Below, in pieces: positions 12,820 through 25,400 of a stretch of DNA of 64,000 nt. The stretch is taken from positions 8,430,501 through 8,494,500 of the forward strand of contig CM067528.1 of assembly GCA_034509925.1 (NCBI GenBank), read 5' to 3'. Under the pieces are notes generated by a model. The model did no database searches, was not told the origin of the DNA, and was given only the letters and a program-made list of their open reading frames with translations. Every line of letters begins with the position of its first letter. Position 1 is the first letter of the stretch. The position numbers and the translations under genes are program-made. This DNA is from Hirudinaria manillensis (taxonomy: Eukaryota; Annelida; Clitellata; Hirudinida; Hirudinidae).

Positions 12820-12900
12820 CGTCCATCAGTCCATCCATCCATCCACCCACACATCCATCCATCCATCCATCCGTTCGTCCATCCGTCCGTCCGTTCGTAA
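12820..12900. repeat. CCAT/CCGT tetranucleotide tract
   Basis: Imperfect ccat, ccac and cgtc units; one of many dispersed tetranucleotide tracts of this family in the window. Confidence 0.9.
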
Positions 12901-13042
12901 TCACGTGCTAAATAATTAACTGCGAACGAAAGGAGAAATGGAAATCTGGAAAAGGAAGAGGCCAATTATCGCCCAGATCCATGTTTAGGCCTTCCAACGT
13001 TCCAAGTATTTCTCCTGGCAATTGTAACCGTATCTGCAGCTC

Positions 13043-13657
13043 GAGTGAGTGAGTGAGTGAGTGAGTGAGTGAGTGAGTGAGTGAGTGAGTGAGTGAGTGA
13101 GTGAGTGAGTGAGTGAGTGAGTGAGTGAGTGAGTGAGTGAGTGAGTGAGTGAGTGAGTGAGTGAGTGAGTGAGTGAGTGAGTGAGTAGGTGAGTGAGTGA
13201 GTGAGTGGGGGAGTGAGTGAGTGAGTGAGTGAGGTGAGTGAGTGAGTGAGTGAGTGAGTGAGTGAGTGAGTGAGTGAGTGAGTGAGTGAGTGAGTGAGTG
13301 AGTGAGTGAGTGAGTGAGTGAGTGAGTGAGTGAGTGAGTGAGTGAGTGAGTGAGTGAGTGAGTGAGTGAGTGAGTGAGTGAGTGAGTGAGTGAGTGAGTG
13401 AGTGAGTGAGTGAGTGAGGAGTGAGTGAGTGAGTGAGTGAGTGAGTGAGTGAGTGAGTGAGTGAGTGAGTGAGAGTGAGTGAGTGAGTGAGTGAGTGAGT
13501 GAGTGAGTGAGTGAGTGAGTGAGTGAGTGAGTGAGTGAGTGAGTGAGTGAGTGAGTGAGTGAGTGAGTGAGTGAGTGAGTGAGTGAGTGAGTGAGTGAGT
13601 GAGTGAGTGAGTGAGTGAGTGAGTGAGTGAGTGAGTGAGTTAGTGAGTGAGTGAGTG
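13043..13657. repeat. GAGT tetranucleotide array (about 615 bp)
   Basis: Roughly 150 tandem copies of gagt. Unlike the CCAA array it carries scattered interruptions: gagtaggt near 13187, gtggggga near 13207, gaggtgag near 13231, gaggagtg near 13417, gagagtga near 13471 and gttagtga near 13640. Several of these change the unit length by one or two bases. The minus-strand Ser-Leu-Thr-His frames are artefacts of the repeat. Confidence 0.98.
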
Positions 13658-16600
13658 CAACAAGAACCAGGAGCAATAAACATCTTACCGGGTCCTGAAT
13701 CTCGGAATGGGGTGGTTGACGCTGCTGTTTTCCTGTGTGCAGCCATCGTCATCATCATCGTCGATGTCCTCAGCTTCATTTTTCTGAAATGCCACGTTAT
13801 AGATACAGGTGATGCATTAATTCGTCTTCCAATTGTGAATTCCAGTCCGGACGGCAGATGTAATCGAATTATTCTTGGAAAATCATTCATTCTATCCATC
13901 AGTCTATCCACTCATCAATCCATCCGCCTATCCATCCAGCCATCCTTGTATTACTTATCATATCATGTGACCTGTCGAATCCAATTTTAACATAGGGTCA
14001 AAAGGTCAACAAACAGGCAATAATCGGAGCAGAATTGAAACAATTGAATAATCAGAAGTCAGCAGTTTGTTGTCAGCAACCCTGATGATGATGATGATGA
14101 TAATGATGATTACGACGACGACGATCATGATAACGATCGTACTGGAAATGGAGATGAAGAATTGATCTAAATTATGGAATTAATGTCTCAAATTTCTAGA
14201 AATTTAACGATCTTCTGATGGCTTGAAACATCGTCCTCGTCATTGTCGTCATCATCATCGTCATCATCATGGTCATCATCATGGTCACCATCATCGTCAC
14301 CATCACCGTTGCCTCTGTCACAATCATGTCTTCAAAATAATGCGGAAACATTCTCAGGCTTATCCACGAAATGGCCATCCGTGTAATCCAAATCTCCTAA
14401 CGCAGCATCATTATTAACCCAGATGACAATCACCATCACCCCAGACCACAATCCCAACTCACCATTGGTCGTCCCTACGGCGTTCTGTCTGAACATCCTG
14501 AAGGAAGGAAGCAGATCCAGAGACCAAAAGATTTCAAGTTTTTTCCTTTCAAATCAATCTTTCTTTTTATTAAGGAAATATTCTTTAATTATCTTAACAA
14601 TCTCCTCAACTTATCGCGTGCTTAAATTATCCTGTTACGATTTGATAAACTCGAATTTTTTTCAACTTGAAAAGAAATAATACTTTTTTAAATTTTTATT
14701 TATTTATTTTCGTCCATCTTCAAATCCCTTCCTTTTTTCGATTCGATAATCCTCACAAGCGACATCTGAATTCGAGTTGATGTTGTGTTGAACGAAGAAT
14801 AGCAGTTGTTGCTGCTGCCTCTGAACCTAAATTCGTAGTCGTTGGAGTGCAATAATCGTTGTTGTTGTTGTTGCAGTTGTCCTCATTTTCAACCGCATTC
14901 CTCAATCCTCAGAGAAAAACCCGACTTGAATCGGTGGCACTCCAAGCGCCCCTTCATTCCGTCCTTGCGTCGCATCGACCAACGAATGCGTTCAGCGGAA
15001 AAGAATTGGGAAAAGGAAGATGGTGATGGAATCGAGAGGGATGAGATTCTGATATCTGGGAATGCTAGTCGGTCAATCAGCCCGGTTGAAACTTCAATCG
15101 GTTGGCGTCCGATGAAGCTGGTAACGAATGACATGTCGGAGAAGCAGTCTCGGTACTGAGGCAATGTATGAGTGCTTTTCGAGTAATTTTCCACCGAAAC
15201 TGACGTTTGGCAATCTGAGAAAAGTCAGTTCCAAACAAAAGCGGATGCTCGACTGCAACTCAAATTGAAAATCCTCGACAGGATAAAGGACTTCTCTACA
15301 AAAGAACCTGTAACAAGAGAACCTTTGCAACAACCCTGCAATCGGACGCCCCAACATCGTCTCGGGGATGTAACCAGATGCACATGAAAAGCATAAACAT
15401 GAACAAGGTGCTTTCCAAGCGATTGCCACGTTTTTAAATCTTAAATCATTTTGTACTTCCTAATCTCTGCTGATTACAAGAAATCTCTTTCAAGATTAAC
15501 GGCATCAATAACAGCGATTAATCTGTCTTTAGTTGGCTTCGATTAATCGAAATAAATTCACAGCATTCGATTAATAACAAATTCCATTAATCCTCAGTCT
15601 AGGTTTACAAGAATTTTTTCAAGGTTTTATAAAAAAATAAAAACGAATTTCATAGAAAATAAGAAAATTTCCAAAAATGACTGTCCAGGAACGATGTCTT
15701 GGAATTGTTTTTAAGAGTTTAGGAAAAATAAGAAGCAAGTCAAGAATATTCGAGTCGCCATCTTTAAAACATCCTAAAGCTTCAATGAATTTACACTTGT
15801 ATTCCTTTAAGATAATAACAATGTTGTTGCTATTATTGTTATTAATATAAGTTAATAGAAACTATTAAAATTAAAATCACATAATAATAACTATTATTAA
15901 TATTATTTATATAATATAATTATATTATAACTAATTTACAAAGCATGTCAACTTACCGGAACCGTTTAGAGATGAAAAAACTCCACAAAAACTCTCCTCC
16001 TCTAAATCATTTTGAGATGTATTATAACTACATAATTTATTATTATTAGTAGTAGTCACTGTTATTCAATATTATTATTATAATATAACAATTAATGTGA
16101 TAAACAATAATAATAATATTTTAATAGTTTTCATTACTAACAACAACACCATTATTTCATACCCTATCGACGTGACAGGTCAAGTCTTCCCAAAAGGGAA
16201 AAGAACCGAAGCCGAAATCTTCCAAAATCTTTTTGCGCTCTTTAAAATTGCTCGGCAACGTTCCCAGAGCCGACATTTCGAGTGGAAAAAGCGCCTCCAA
16301 ACGTCTGGAAAGGTGTTGTAATTGACGAGTGTTTAAAAAGTGATTATTCGGCCCTTAACGAGGTCTTAACGCCGCCAGGGGAGAAGTTAAAAGAATATCT
16401 TCGAGTCAAGAGCACGCGAGTCAAGATGGAGAAAGTTGTCAACTTTTGTCGAGAGTTTACGCGTCCGTAGGAGAAAGAAGAGACATCCTTAAGGGGTCAG
16501 TTTTTACTTCAAATTCCGCGTTTTTTTCCCTTCCCTTTTAATATCTCTGAATGATTTAGAGGAGCGGCTTTTTATGGAGTTTTTTCCATCTCGAAACGCT

Positions 16601-18498
16601 TCCGGCAAGCTGACATGCTTTTGTAAAATAAAAAACAGACGAAGGGCGTGGAACTATTACCAATGAAGTACATGTAATGGTTGTCACTCATTCTCAAAGC
16701 TTCCGTTCAATTCTTCCATTCTTTCCGAGGAAATCTCGAGTTACACGAGTCAAAAACAGGAAGTTGTTCCAAAGAAAAAATGGCTTCAGAAGGCAAAAGT
16801 TGTTTTGGTTCGAACATGACTTCAAAACGTGGAGGACGTGACCAGATTAAGAATTTCAAATGACTCGACATTTTCAGAACTCACAGAAACTTCATTGCTT
16901 TTTACTCGCGAGGTACGAAAACATAAAATATCTCAAAAAATTTTTTGGTTCTTTACCAATGAAATTATGGAGTGCGTCGTTGAATTTTTGAAGCCATTTT
17001 GAATAAATTGTCCTCGTAATTCAATTCAGCCACGAATATTAAGGATGGTCTTCTCGGAAGTTTAACCATTAATTGTAGTTTACAATTTATAAGAACGGAC
17101 GCTCAATTCTTCAAAGCTAAAACATGACTCGAATTAAAATTTGAATCATTTAAGTACAAACAGCAGTACATATGTGTTAATTTCGTGGTGTTTACCTTGG
17201 TATTTGTCAATTTTACTGTCGTTTCAGATTCATCTTGGTTCTTGTCGCCCAAGTCCGGTGCGCAATCACAGAGAAAGATAATCTACCACAAGCCATAAAA
17301 CAATTAGAAATAAGATGAAATGATATATATATATTTCGGTGTTAAAGCCACTTTGAACTAATCCTCTCCATAAATCAATCCTCGCATGCAAGTGGCCACA
17401 CCTCAAACTGAATTATCTAAAAAAAAATTAAAGGTAAATTCGTGCGCTTAATACGATATACTTATGAACAAAATCAAATTAAATATTTTCAAATGCAAAC
17501 CTGGTCTCAAACAAGAATATAATAAATTTTAGTCTGCAATAGCACTAAAAGATCTAAAAGTATGTGTATTTAACGAGCGCAATCTCGATCTGAAATATGG
17601 CTGAGACTTTCGCCACAGATTTTCCGTGAAAATTTAAATAAAATATGTTTTATTTTATTCTTTTTCGCTTCAAGATTTCCGAGAATTTATTTATGATTCA
17701 GGATGGAAGAAACGTCCATCCTGGAAAAGCGGATGTCACGTTCCTCTTTCTTCATCTCAAACTTCCATTTATTTACATAAAATTTTAACTAAGTTCAAAA
17801 GTATTTCCGAAAACGGAATGAGATTGACTTGACGCATCTCTTTAAGCATTTGAGACTGCTGACCTTGATTTGGGGGAAAGGACATTTACGAAAATTCAAA
17901 AGTTTCCGAAAAACTAGCGGATGTTTTTATCTTGAGTTTCTATATTTTATTCGTATCTTCACTCCAGAATGAATTGTAATAACACTTCCTTCGAATTACA
18001 TTTCGCACATTAAATAGATATTTTGTAATTAAATTTGTAATGTAATGCATAGTATGTTAAATATTTTTATTAATAATTCATTAAAACATTTCGCGAAACA
18101 GTTTGCCAAATGACTTTTTTTGCTTCTTAAAAAGTTTAGGCGTAATTACTAATAATTAATATAGTTTCAAATACAATTTTCTCTTTTCTAATAATATTTT
18201 GAAAAATTACATCTAAATCATTTAGAGCATCCTACTCATATTTATATTTCACGATTGTCGGAGGTCCTGCCGCAACCTAACCACTTGCAGTCTACCTTTT
18301 TCGAGGTGCATTTTAATCATATTGATTTGGCAAAAAGCTATTTTTTTAATTTATTCTTACTATGTCTTGACTTTGTTTTGAAATTGCTTTGGCGTTCCTA
18401 TTTTCAGACTTACAATTTTTTGCAGGCGATTTTTATTACGATTCCTATCGCTTAAATCTTTCTTCATAATTGCAGATCATTTGATTTAGACGGTTAAG

Positions 18499-19484
18499 AT
18501 GGCCTTCACGTTTACGGCACTTTGCTACATCATGGCCTTGATTTTGACGGCCATTCTGATATTCTTCGTCATTTACCAAGTGAGAAATGAATAATTTATG
18601 TTCTCAAGTTGTATTTTACAAACTGTGCTAGATAGCTTACCATGATCGATGCCCTCTTTTCAAGAGAAACGCGTCATATGATTGTGATTAACATAATTTC
18701 AGATCATTTCGTTCGATGAGTTGAAAACAGACTACAAAAATCCCATAGACCAGTGTAGGAACCTCAATCCAGTGAGTCTTTGCACACATTTGTCAATCAT
18801 ATTTTTCATTGCTCGCTGAAATAACCAGCTAGATTCACCAACACCTTGTCCTGAGAAATTGGCTTTGAAAGTTTTGGTTGAGATCATCATCGTAAATTAT
18901 CAACTTTCAACGTATCCTGGAATGTTTAAGCGAATTTATCACTTTATTTATAAGGATTTATTCATTTTTCAAGCTGGTACTGCCTGAGTATGGACTCCAT
19001 GGACTTTTTGTGGTTATGTTCACTATGGCTTTTGAATGGACAACCGTAATCATCAACCTTCCTCTCTTGGCCTATCATATCCACAGGTGAGATTGTGGCA
19101 TTGGTCATAGATTTGACATAGACATCCTGTCATAAAGTCACAAACGCACACGATTGACTCACAGGTACACTCATCGTCCCATCATGTCATGTCCCGGCCT
19201 CTACGACCCAACCACGATCATGAACTCCGAGGAACTCAACAGAGGAATGAAGGAAGGATGGATCAAGTTGGCTTTCTATGTCATCACCTTCTTCTATTAC
19301 CTCTACAGGTGAGATCGACCGAGGCCTCGTATTCTGCTTTCGTGCAAAACCTCGACAAGAATGTAACTCTTGCTAGGCGACATGCTCGGAACAAGCATAG
19401 AAGACATTTGCGTGCACGCTATAATCTCTCGACTGAAACCAACCATTTCCTTGCAGCATGGTCTACGCTCTCGTCTCCGTTTGA
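18499..19484 (+). CDS. cni: Cornichon family ER cargo receptor (complete)
   Basis: Five exons, 18499-18579, 18703-18771, 18974-19086, 19165-19308 and 19457-19484, join in phase with GT-AG introns to a 144-residue protein, the same length as human CNIH1. The start MAFTFTALCY and the motifs IISFDELKTDYKNPIDQC, LVLPEYGLHG, GLYDPTTIMN and FFYYLY are diagnostic of the family. Hydrophobic segments lie at the N-terminus, in the middle (about 55-78) and near the C-terminus. Known role: cornichons sit in the ER membrane and load transmembrane cargo, such as TGF-alpha-type EGF ligands, into COPII vesicles. The residues that vertebrate CNIH2/3 insert for AMPA-receptor binding are absent, so this is a CNIH1/4-type protein. 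It converges with the XAF1-like gene at 20021. Confidence 0.97.
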
Positions 19485-19703
19485 GCCAAGAAGATCCAGA
19501 AAGGAAGATTCCTGCTCTTTATGAAATCGTCCTAAGTCTGAGATTCAAAGCTCTCGATTTGCTCGCTTTTGTACTCCTCGTTCGCGGATTTATACCGTTT
19601 ATCATCCTCGTTTCCCGACGCAACGCTCGCATGTCACGTGCCGTCGCCAATTTCTCTCGTCATCCTCTTCGGGGATGTGCCTGTGTTTCGAATTCATTAT
19701 GGA

Positions 19704-19709
19704 AATAAA
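19704..19709 (+). terminator. Polyadenylation signal of the cornichon gene
   Basis: AATAAA lies 220 bases after the cornichon stop codon and about 310 bases before the convergent XAF1-like gene's stop. Confidence 0.6.
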
Positions 19710-20020
19710 GATACATAAAGAAGGAATTTCGCAAAATGTTCGAGCGAATGATTTACTAATTTGGACACCAGGTGGCCTACTTATGACGTTGATGTCATCA
19801 CTATGAGCTTATTGGACCAAGTGGATGCGAATGAATTATTAATTGTAGGGAGATTTGTCTAAAGCGAATCCTCGTCCGACGAAAGATTACTAAAACCAAA
19901 GTGATCTGCCTAAACATGCATGCGAATGAATCATTCGAGTCGATACGTGCTAATGGCGAATAATATGTTTATGCATGTCAATTCAAAAAGATGGCAATAG
20001 GTAGGCGGTCGTACTGTCGA

Positions 20021-22087
20021 TCATTCCCTGAGCCTCGGGTCGGTCTGGTCCGCCAGATTGGCCTGGTTGCATCCGCTCTGCAAATAAATTTATTGGAGGT
20101 CAACGTCCCTCCGTTTTGTAAGACAAACTATTCGCAGGCGGAAGGTTATTCTCTCCCGGTTCGTCGATAATAGAAGTCGGGATTCTAAAGATTTGAAACG
20201 AGAGATCGGTTTTGAGTAGGTCCGCTTCAAACCTCGTGCTGGATGAGCATGTCCGTGCTGAAAAGTCTGTGGCAGAACTCGCACGGCAGCGTCACTTTGC
20301 CTTCTGGAGGATCGAAAAGAAAAAATTATGATTTGCAAATTTAGACTGCGACGTATCCCGAGCGACTTGCAAAAATCGCGAACGATTTTGGCAGTCGAAT
20401 CGCAATGGGGTTCGTAACGCGAGACCCGACTCCGACCTTCCCGTGCGATCGACCTTCTTCGAGACGACAGGAACACCCCGACTACAGGAAGTCACATCAA
20501 ACCTTTGATCATGAGACCCCCAAAGTCCTTGAGAGTGCTCCCGGGGTTCTGACGGTCCAGACCCAAATCCCTAAACTCCCTACCTGCAACTTCCCTTTCG
20601 AAGTTTTGATGCCTCTGCCGATGACACGTGTCTGCGTGGTGAGCGATTTGGTCGAATCGAAGACTCTCGTGACACGTGGGGCAGACGGCAGACATGCCCG
20701 GGCAAATGGCTTCGTGGCTCTCCAAGAAAAGCATTGGTACTTTGTCATCACAGAACTTGCAAGAAACAGGTTGTTCTGCACACAATTCCTGTGAATGAAA
20801 TAATGAATAATAATAATAATAATAATAAAAAAATTTCATTTGTTCCTGGAATTATATGCTTAACAAATAGAATGGCTTTCACCTTGTGTTCCAAGATGGG
20901 CATCCCGATAGCACTCTCAGACTTGTTGCAGTACTCGCAACACCTCGTCACGAACATAGGAACCTCTCGAAAATCGTCTTCCAAGTCGCTGTCGACCCTG
21001 AAGTCAAAGTCGGGGGGTCCTCCGAAGCCCGGTCCGTCATCCGCCGTCACGGTTTCCTCGCAGACGTGCCTTTCAAGGTCCCTGAGTTTTACGTACTTGT
21101 TGCAGAGATGGCAGAGTTCTGTTCGGCTGCCGCAGAAGTTCTGGTGCTCTGCGAACCGACACGCGGGCAGCGAGAGATTGCAGTACTCGCATGTCCGAGG
21201 ACGAAAGCGGCATTTCTCTTTCTGATGACGGGTCATAAATTTATTTTAGCTGAATCTTGCAAAATCAAATCACAGTTGCAGCAAAAAAAGCGACCGACAC
21301 CATAATCGTCACCGGTATTCAAAGACACAGACCTCATGCTCTTCCAGATATTTCTTCTCTATTGAAATTCCACAATCCTTGCAACAGATTTCCCCGTGGA
21401 AGGTCTTGATGTGTTCTTCCCATTCATTCTTCGAGAAGGACTGATCGCAGTAGTCACAGTACTTCATGAACCTCTGACAGTGCACAGAGTGCATGTCATA
21501 GTTGGCTGACAGCACCTCTTTCTTGCTGTTGAAAGCAAGCAAAACGTTCCATAAGCAATTCTCAGCTTAGCTGCAAATATCTAAGAAGTGAGGATATCTC
21601 GGTCCAACAACTTGAAAAAAAAAATTTGAAAAAAGGTACCTTAAAATCCATATACTTCAAGGAAATTTTTAGAAAAGACTAAATCTTATTCAAATAAAAA
21701 CAACTCAGCTCTTTAAAAACGGATAACACTTGTAATAGCTTGAAATTTTAATTAATTATTTGTGATGTAAAAGGTTTACAAATGACCCCAAACATCATCA
21801 CGAATATGATTAAAATGCTATAAAGTTGAAAACGATATGAAATAGCGGAACCTGAAGATATTAATAAAGAAATAATAAGCTAATGAAATATCAACAAAAC
21901 CTGGCACATCCAATTTCGATTATCTATTCCCAAACACCGCTATAGTTGACTACTAACCCGAGCACTAAATTGTGATAAATATCCTCATATACGACACTTT
22001 CAATGATTTAGAAGAAAACCTGAATTCAACCAACCAATTCCCACATAATTTCGTAGGAGCCGCTTGCTCCGAACTGTTGGAAGCCAT
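20021..22087 (-). CDS. XAF1: XAF1/TRAFD1-like TRAF-type zinc-finger protein (complete)
   Basis: Exons on the minus strand are 22035-22087, 21333-21525, 20883-21221, 20584-20788, 20233-20303 and 20021-20077. All phases fit and give 305 residues, close to human XAF1 (301). The protein is a chain of Cys/His fingers: an N-terminal LCGNCKKEVLSANYDMHS block, then CRFRPRTCEYC, the family hallmark HQNFCGSRTELC, and further C2HC fingers. The last finger, CEFCHRLFSTDMLIQHESGC, is completed only when exon 5 is spliced at GAG|gtttga; reading through gives an immediate stop. Human XAF1 antagonises XIAP and is interferon-inducible, and TRAFD1 damps Toll-like receptor signalling; which role applies here is unknown. 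It lies tail-to-tail with cornichon and downstream of the symporter gene on the same strand. Confidence 0.9.
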
Positions 22088-22491
22088 GAAATCGAGTTGA
22101 TAAGTTTGAAAACAGCAATGAACTTACAACGAAACGAACCGAGTCTACAGTAACGCAACTATATGCGTTGTTTACAGGATGATTTGCTAAAACAGACTGC
22201 AAGTAAGAAAGATTGCAGCTTCGAAACGAAATCCATTTATTAAATTTGCTTTTTAGGCGTTGTTAAACGTAGTTAATGTTCTATTTATGTACATTTAAAT
22301 TAATTCGATTTGGTCACCGAAATTTCTGGAATCAGTATTGTCATTGATTTCTAGTTAGTTAAAGAGATTAATGCTTATGATATAATTTTTAATGGTATAT
22401 GGAATATTGCACAAAACAGCTATGAAAAGAAGCTATTAGTTTCAAATTGTGACATCAAATTCATGAAATCATAATTCGTCTCTTATTGCTC

Positions 22492-25400
22492 TCAATTCTG
22501 AGAGTTGTCAAAAGTGTCTTCCACAGTTTTCACTTTCTCTTTTACGATATTTTCAAAATTTAGCTGATCATTTCCGGCACGTTTATCGCTACTATGAGTT
22601 GAAATAGCCCTCGTTGGAATTCTCTTTGGAGCACCGACAGAGTCATCGATTCTGTTCTTCACATTGAGGGTAGTTCGAATTCTCATGAATTCTGCTACGG
22701 GCGGTAGAACGATGATGTATACGGCGGCCAAAAAGGTTACCACCGTGATAAGATGAATCTAGGAAGCATAAAATCGTTTTAAAAATATTTTTGTCGAGGT
22801 TCCCATTCATTTAAAACCAATTAATCTTCTTTTAAATTCAGATTTTCAATTTAAAATCTAATTCATCCTTCACCCATCTAGTGAAAGCTGAGAGATTCAT
22901 CGTATCGAGGCTAAATGCCACAGCCGGCCAAATAACCACAAGGACGAGGGTTGCCGTTAGGGATATCGATACGGCCATGTGATGGGCGGATTTGTACTTT
23001 TCCTCCATCATTTCAAGTGTTGGTCTGGAATCAAGAAGGTCCGTTGGCTCCAAGTTCAAATCCCTACAACAGAACTTGGAATCTACAAAGTGATCGCTCG
23101 GCCACCTTGAATTTCAAAGAGGAAATAATGATCGTCTTCACAATACAAAAGATAATGGTTTTCCACAACAGAAACGCAAATTTGTATAATAATAAAACTG
23201 AATGTGGACCCAGCGTGGGTTGTTTCTATAGATATTAGTTTCAATTAATTCAGGTTTGTAAAACCTTACTTGGCATACAATTCAGTCCATGGTCTCAAAG
23301 GATTATCGATGTCTCTTGTCATTTCCCAGACTTCCTTTTTATCTCGGCCTTTGTCATTTCTGCTCAAGATCACGCTTACAAGGATGGTAATGGTGGCTCC
23401 TGAGGCTATAGAAACTATATTTCCAGCCAGCATGCTTGTCTCAGTGCCTGTTGAGTACATCCAGCGTACAAAGCGGACAAAACCATCGGTTATTTTAAAT
23501 CTAATTGAATTTAAATTTAATTTTAAATTAGAAAACTCAAATTTTTCTGTCCAATATGCTCGCTCTTGACAAGTATTTACTAGAATTTATAATAGTAATT
23601 TACAGTTTGTTACCAAGTAGAAGGCCTTAATGAGTAAATAAACCTGTATTCTCCAAAAAGTAGTACAGCCCTCCTGGCTTGGTGGACGCCATAATCAGCA
23701 TGGCCAAGAATCCTAGAAAAGGTCCACAAACGGCTCCTAAGCTCATGGCTCGACCATCGAGATTTGTCCAGGAGAGGGTAAGAACCACGGGGATGACTGA
23801 CGATCCTATGACGATGCCCATGAAACTGTATACCCATCCTAAGCTTATCTGAAAATCAGAAGATGCATTTTAGAGAACTGACGCCAAAAATAATGATAGT
23901 AACAACAACAACAACGGGACGAGAATCCTAGGCCTTTGCGCATGGAACGATGAACGCTGCATTGTATGTGACGTTGCCATGGTGTCGGATAATATTGATT
24001 TGGACCGAGTCCATCAATTCAAGACAAATAAATACGACACCACGGGCATACATGGATGGATGAGGGCGAACAACCCAAGACAAAACCGGGGTCAGTTGGA
24101 AGCGATTGCCACTGCCTTCGTCATCAACTGGAGGGGGGGCAACATCATTAGAGATATGGATTTCATGGAAAAAGGTCTTTCAAGACGGTTTCTGATGTGG
24201 ACAATAAGAAGTCTTCTGGAGACCCACAAGATTTGGAAAGTCTTGGACTGGAGAGAAAGGAGAAGAAAAAGACGGAGGAGAATATTCTTATGAAAACACG
24301 TCATTCGATTCATTTCGAACAAAATGAACATTTTTTGCAGCTTTCTACGTTATAGTTACACAATCTTTGGGTTTTCCCGAGCCCGTTTGCGGACTTTAAA
24401 AACATTGGAGGGATTTTTTAATGTGCGATGGTTTCTTTTTTGGATGTAATCTCGGCTGGAAAAAATTTAATAAAAAATAATAAGGAGCCGTGTGATAGGC
24501 TCTGCTCATGCATTTAATTTTGATATAATCATCCTACAAAAGCAAACTATTCTCACCGTTGTGTAATGGAGAACCAATGTTAAAGGCAAAATTGCTATGG
24601 TGAAGATGACTTGAAACCAGTTTTTTACCCGTTGAACATATTCGCTGTACGTTCTGTATGATCCGTGACTAGAGCACGTGAAGGTAGCTTTGACTGCTTT
24701 CCTCTTGTTTTCCAAAGATCGAATTCTTAGATAGAAAATGATTTTTGAAAAGAATTTAATAATATAAATTTCAGCCAAGGATGCAGTTCATCCGGCCATT
24801 CTTAAACTAGATCATTTATCCATTTGCAAAAGTTAACATTTACAGATTCATTTAGAACGATTGTTTGTGCCGAAAAAGAAATAATTCCGAAGAAAGTGAC
24901 TTGTTATCTGAGAGACAATCCTTGCAAGCGGTCATACTGAGACAGCGACAAATATTCTTCGACTGGGCATGAGCCTTTCTTCCCTTTTCACAGCCGCAAA
25001 GCAAACACGTATTGCAGCTGAATACCATTCTGTAGGGCTTTTGACATGGAAATGCTTGTGAATATTTAATTTATGATCGATGTTTCCAAAACCAATATAG
25101 GCAATGGTTTATGTAATTGGTCACTCATTTATCAACTCCCTTGTCACATACCTTTAGATAAAATTGGTATACGTCGTAAACCAGGACTGAAGTGACGGCA
25201 ATGATTTGAGAAGCGCCTGTCGATGTAACCGCCATGATAATCAACAAAACGCACATCAAACTGCCAGAGTTGCCCATAAGACGAGTGGCCACGTATGGTG
25301 CTACCAGTCCTGACCATGAGTTTGAAAAGATCAATAGTAATAAAATTAATAGTAATAATAATAATGGAACTAATAATGGAAATAATAATGCAAAGCAATT

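Larger units (their letters stand above)
10577..18498. other. Gene-poor intergenic region
   Basis: Nearly 8 kb without an exon I can defend. It holds AT-rich sequence, short ATC/GAT tracts (10870-10925, 12470-12495, 14240-14300), a CCAT/CCGT tract (12820-12900) and the GAGT array (13043-13657). Somewhat richer stretches at 14840-15430 and 16150-16480 contain open frames of 60-110 codons on one or both strands with no recognised motif or convincing splice pattern. Confidence 0.6.

Noticed and set aside
12966-13911. Ser-Leu-Thr-His repeat proteins on the minus strand
   Set aside because: Translation of the GAGT array; frames shift at the irregular units and have no independent coding signal.
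14842-15429. Open frames of about 100 codons on both strands
   Set aside because: No recognisable domain, and both strands are open in the same place, as expected by chance in moderately GC-rich DNA.
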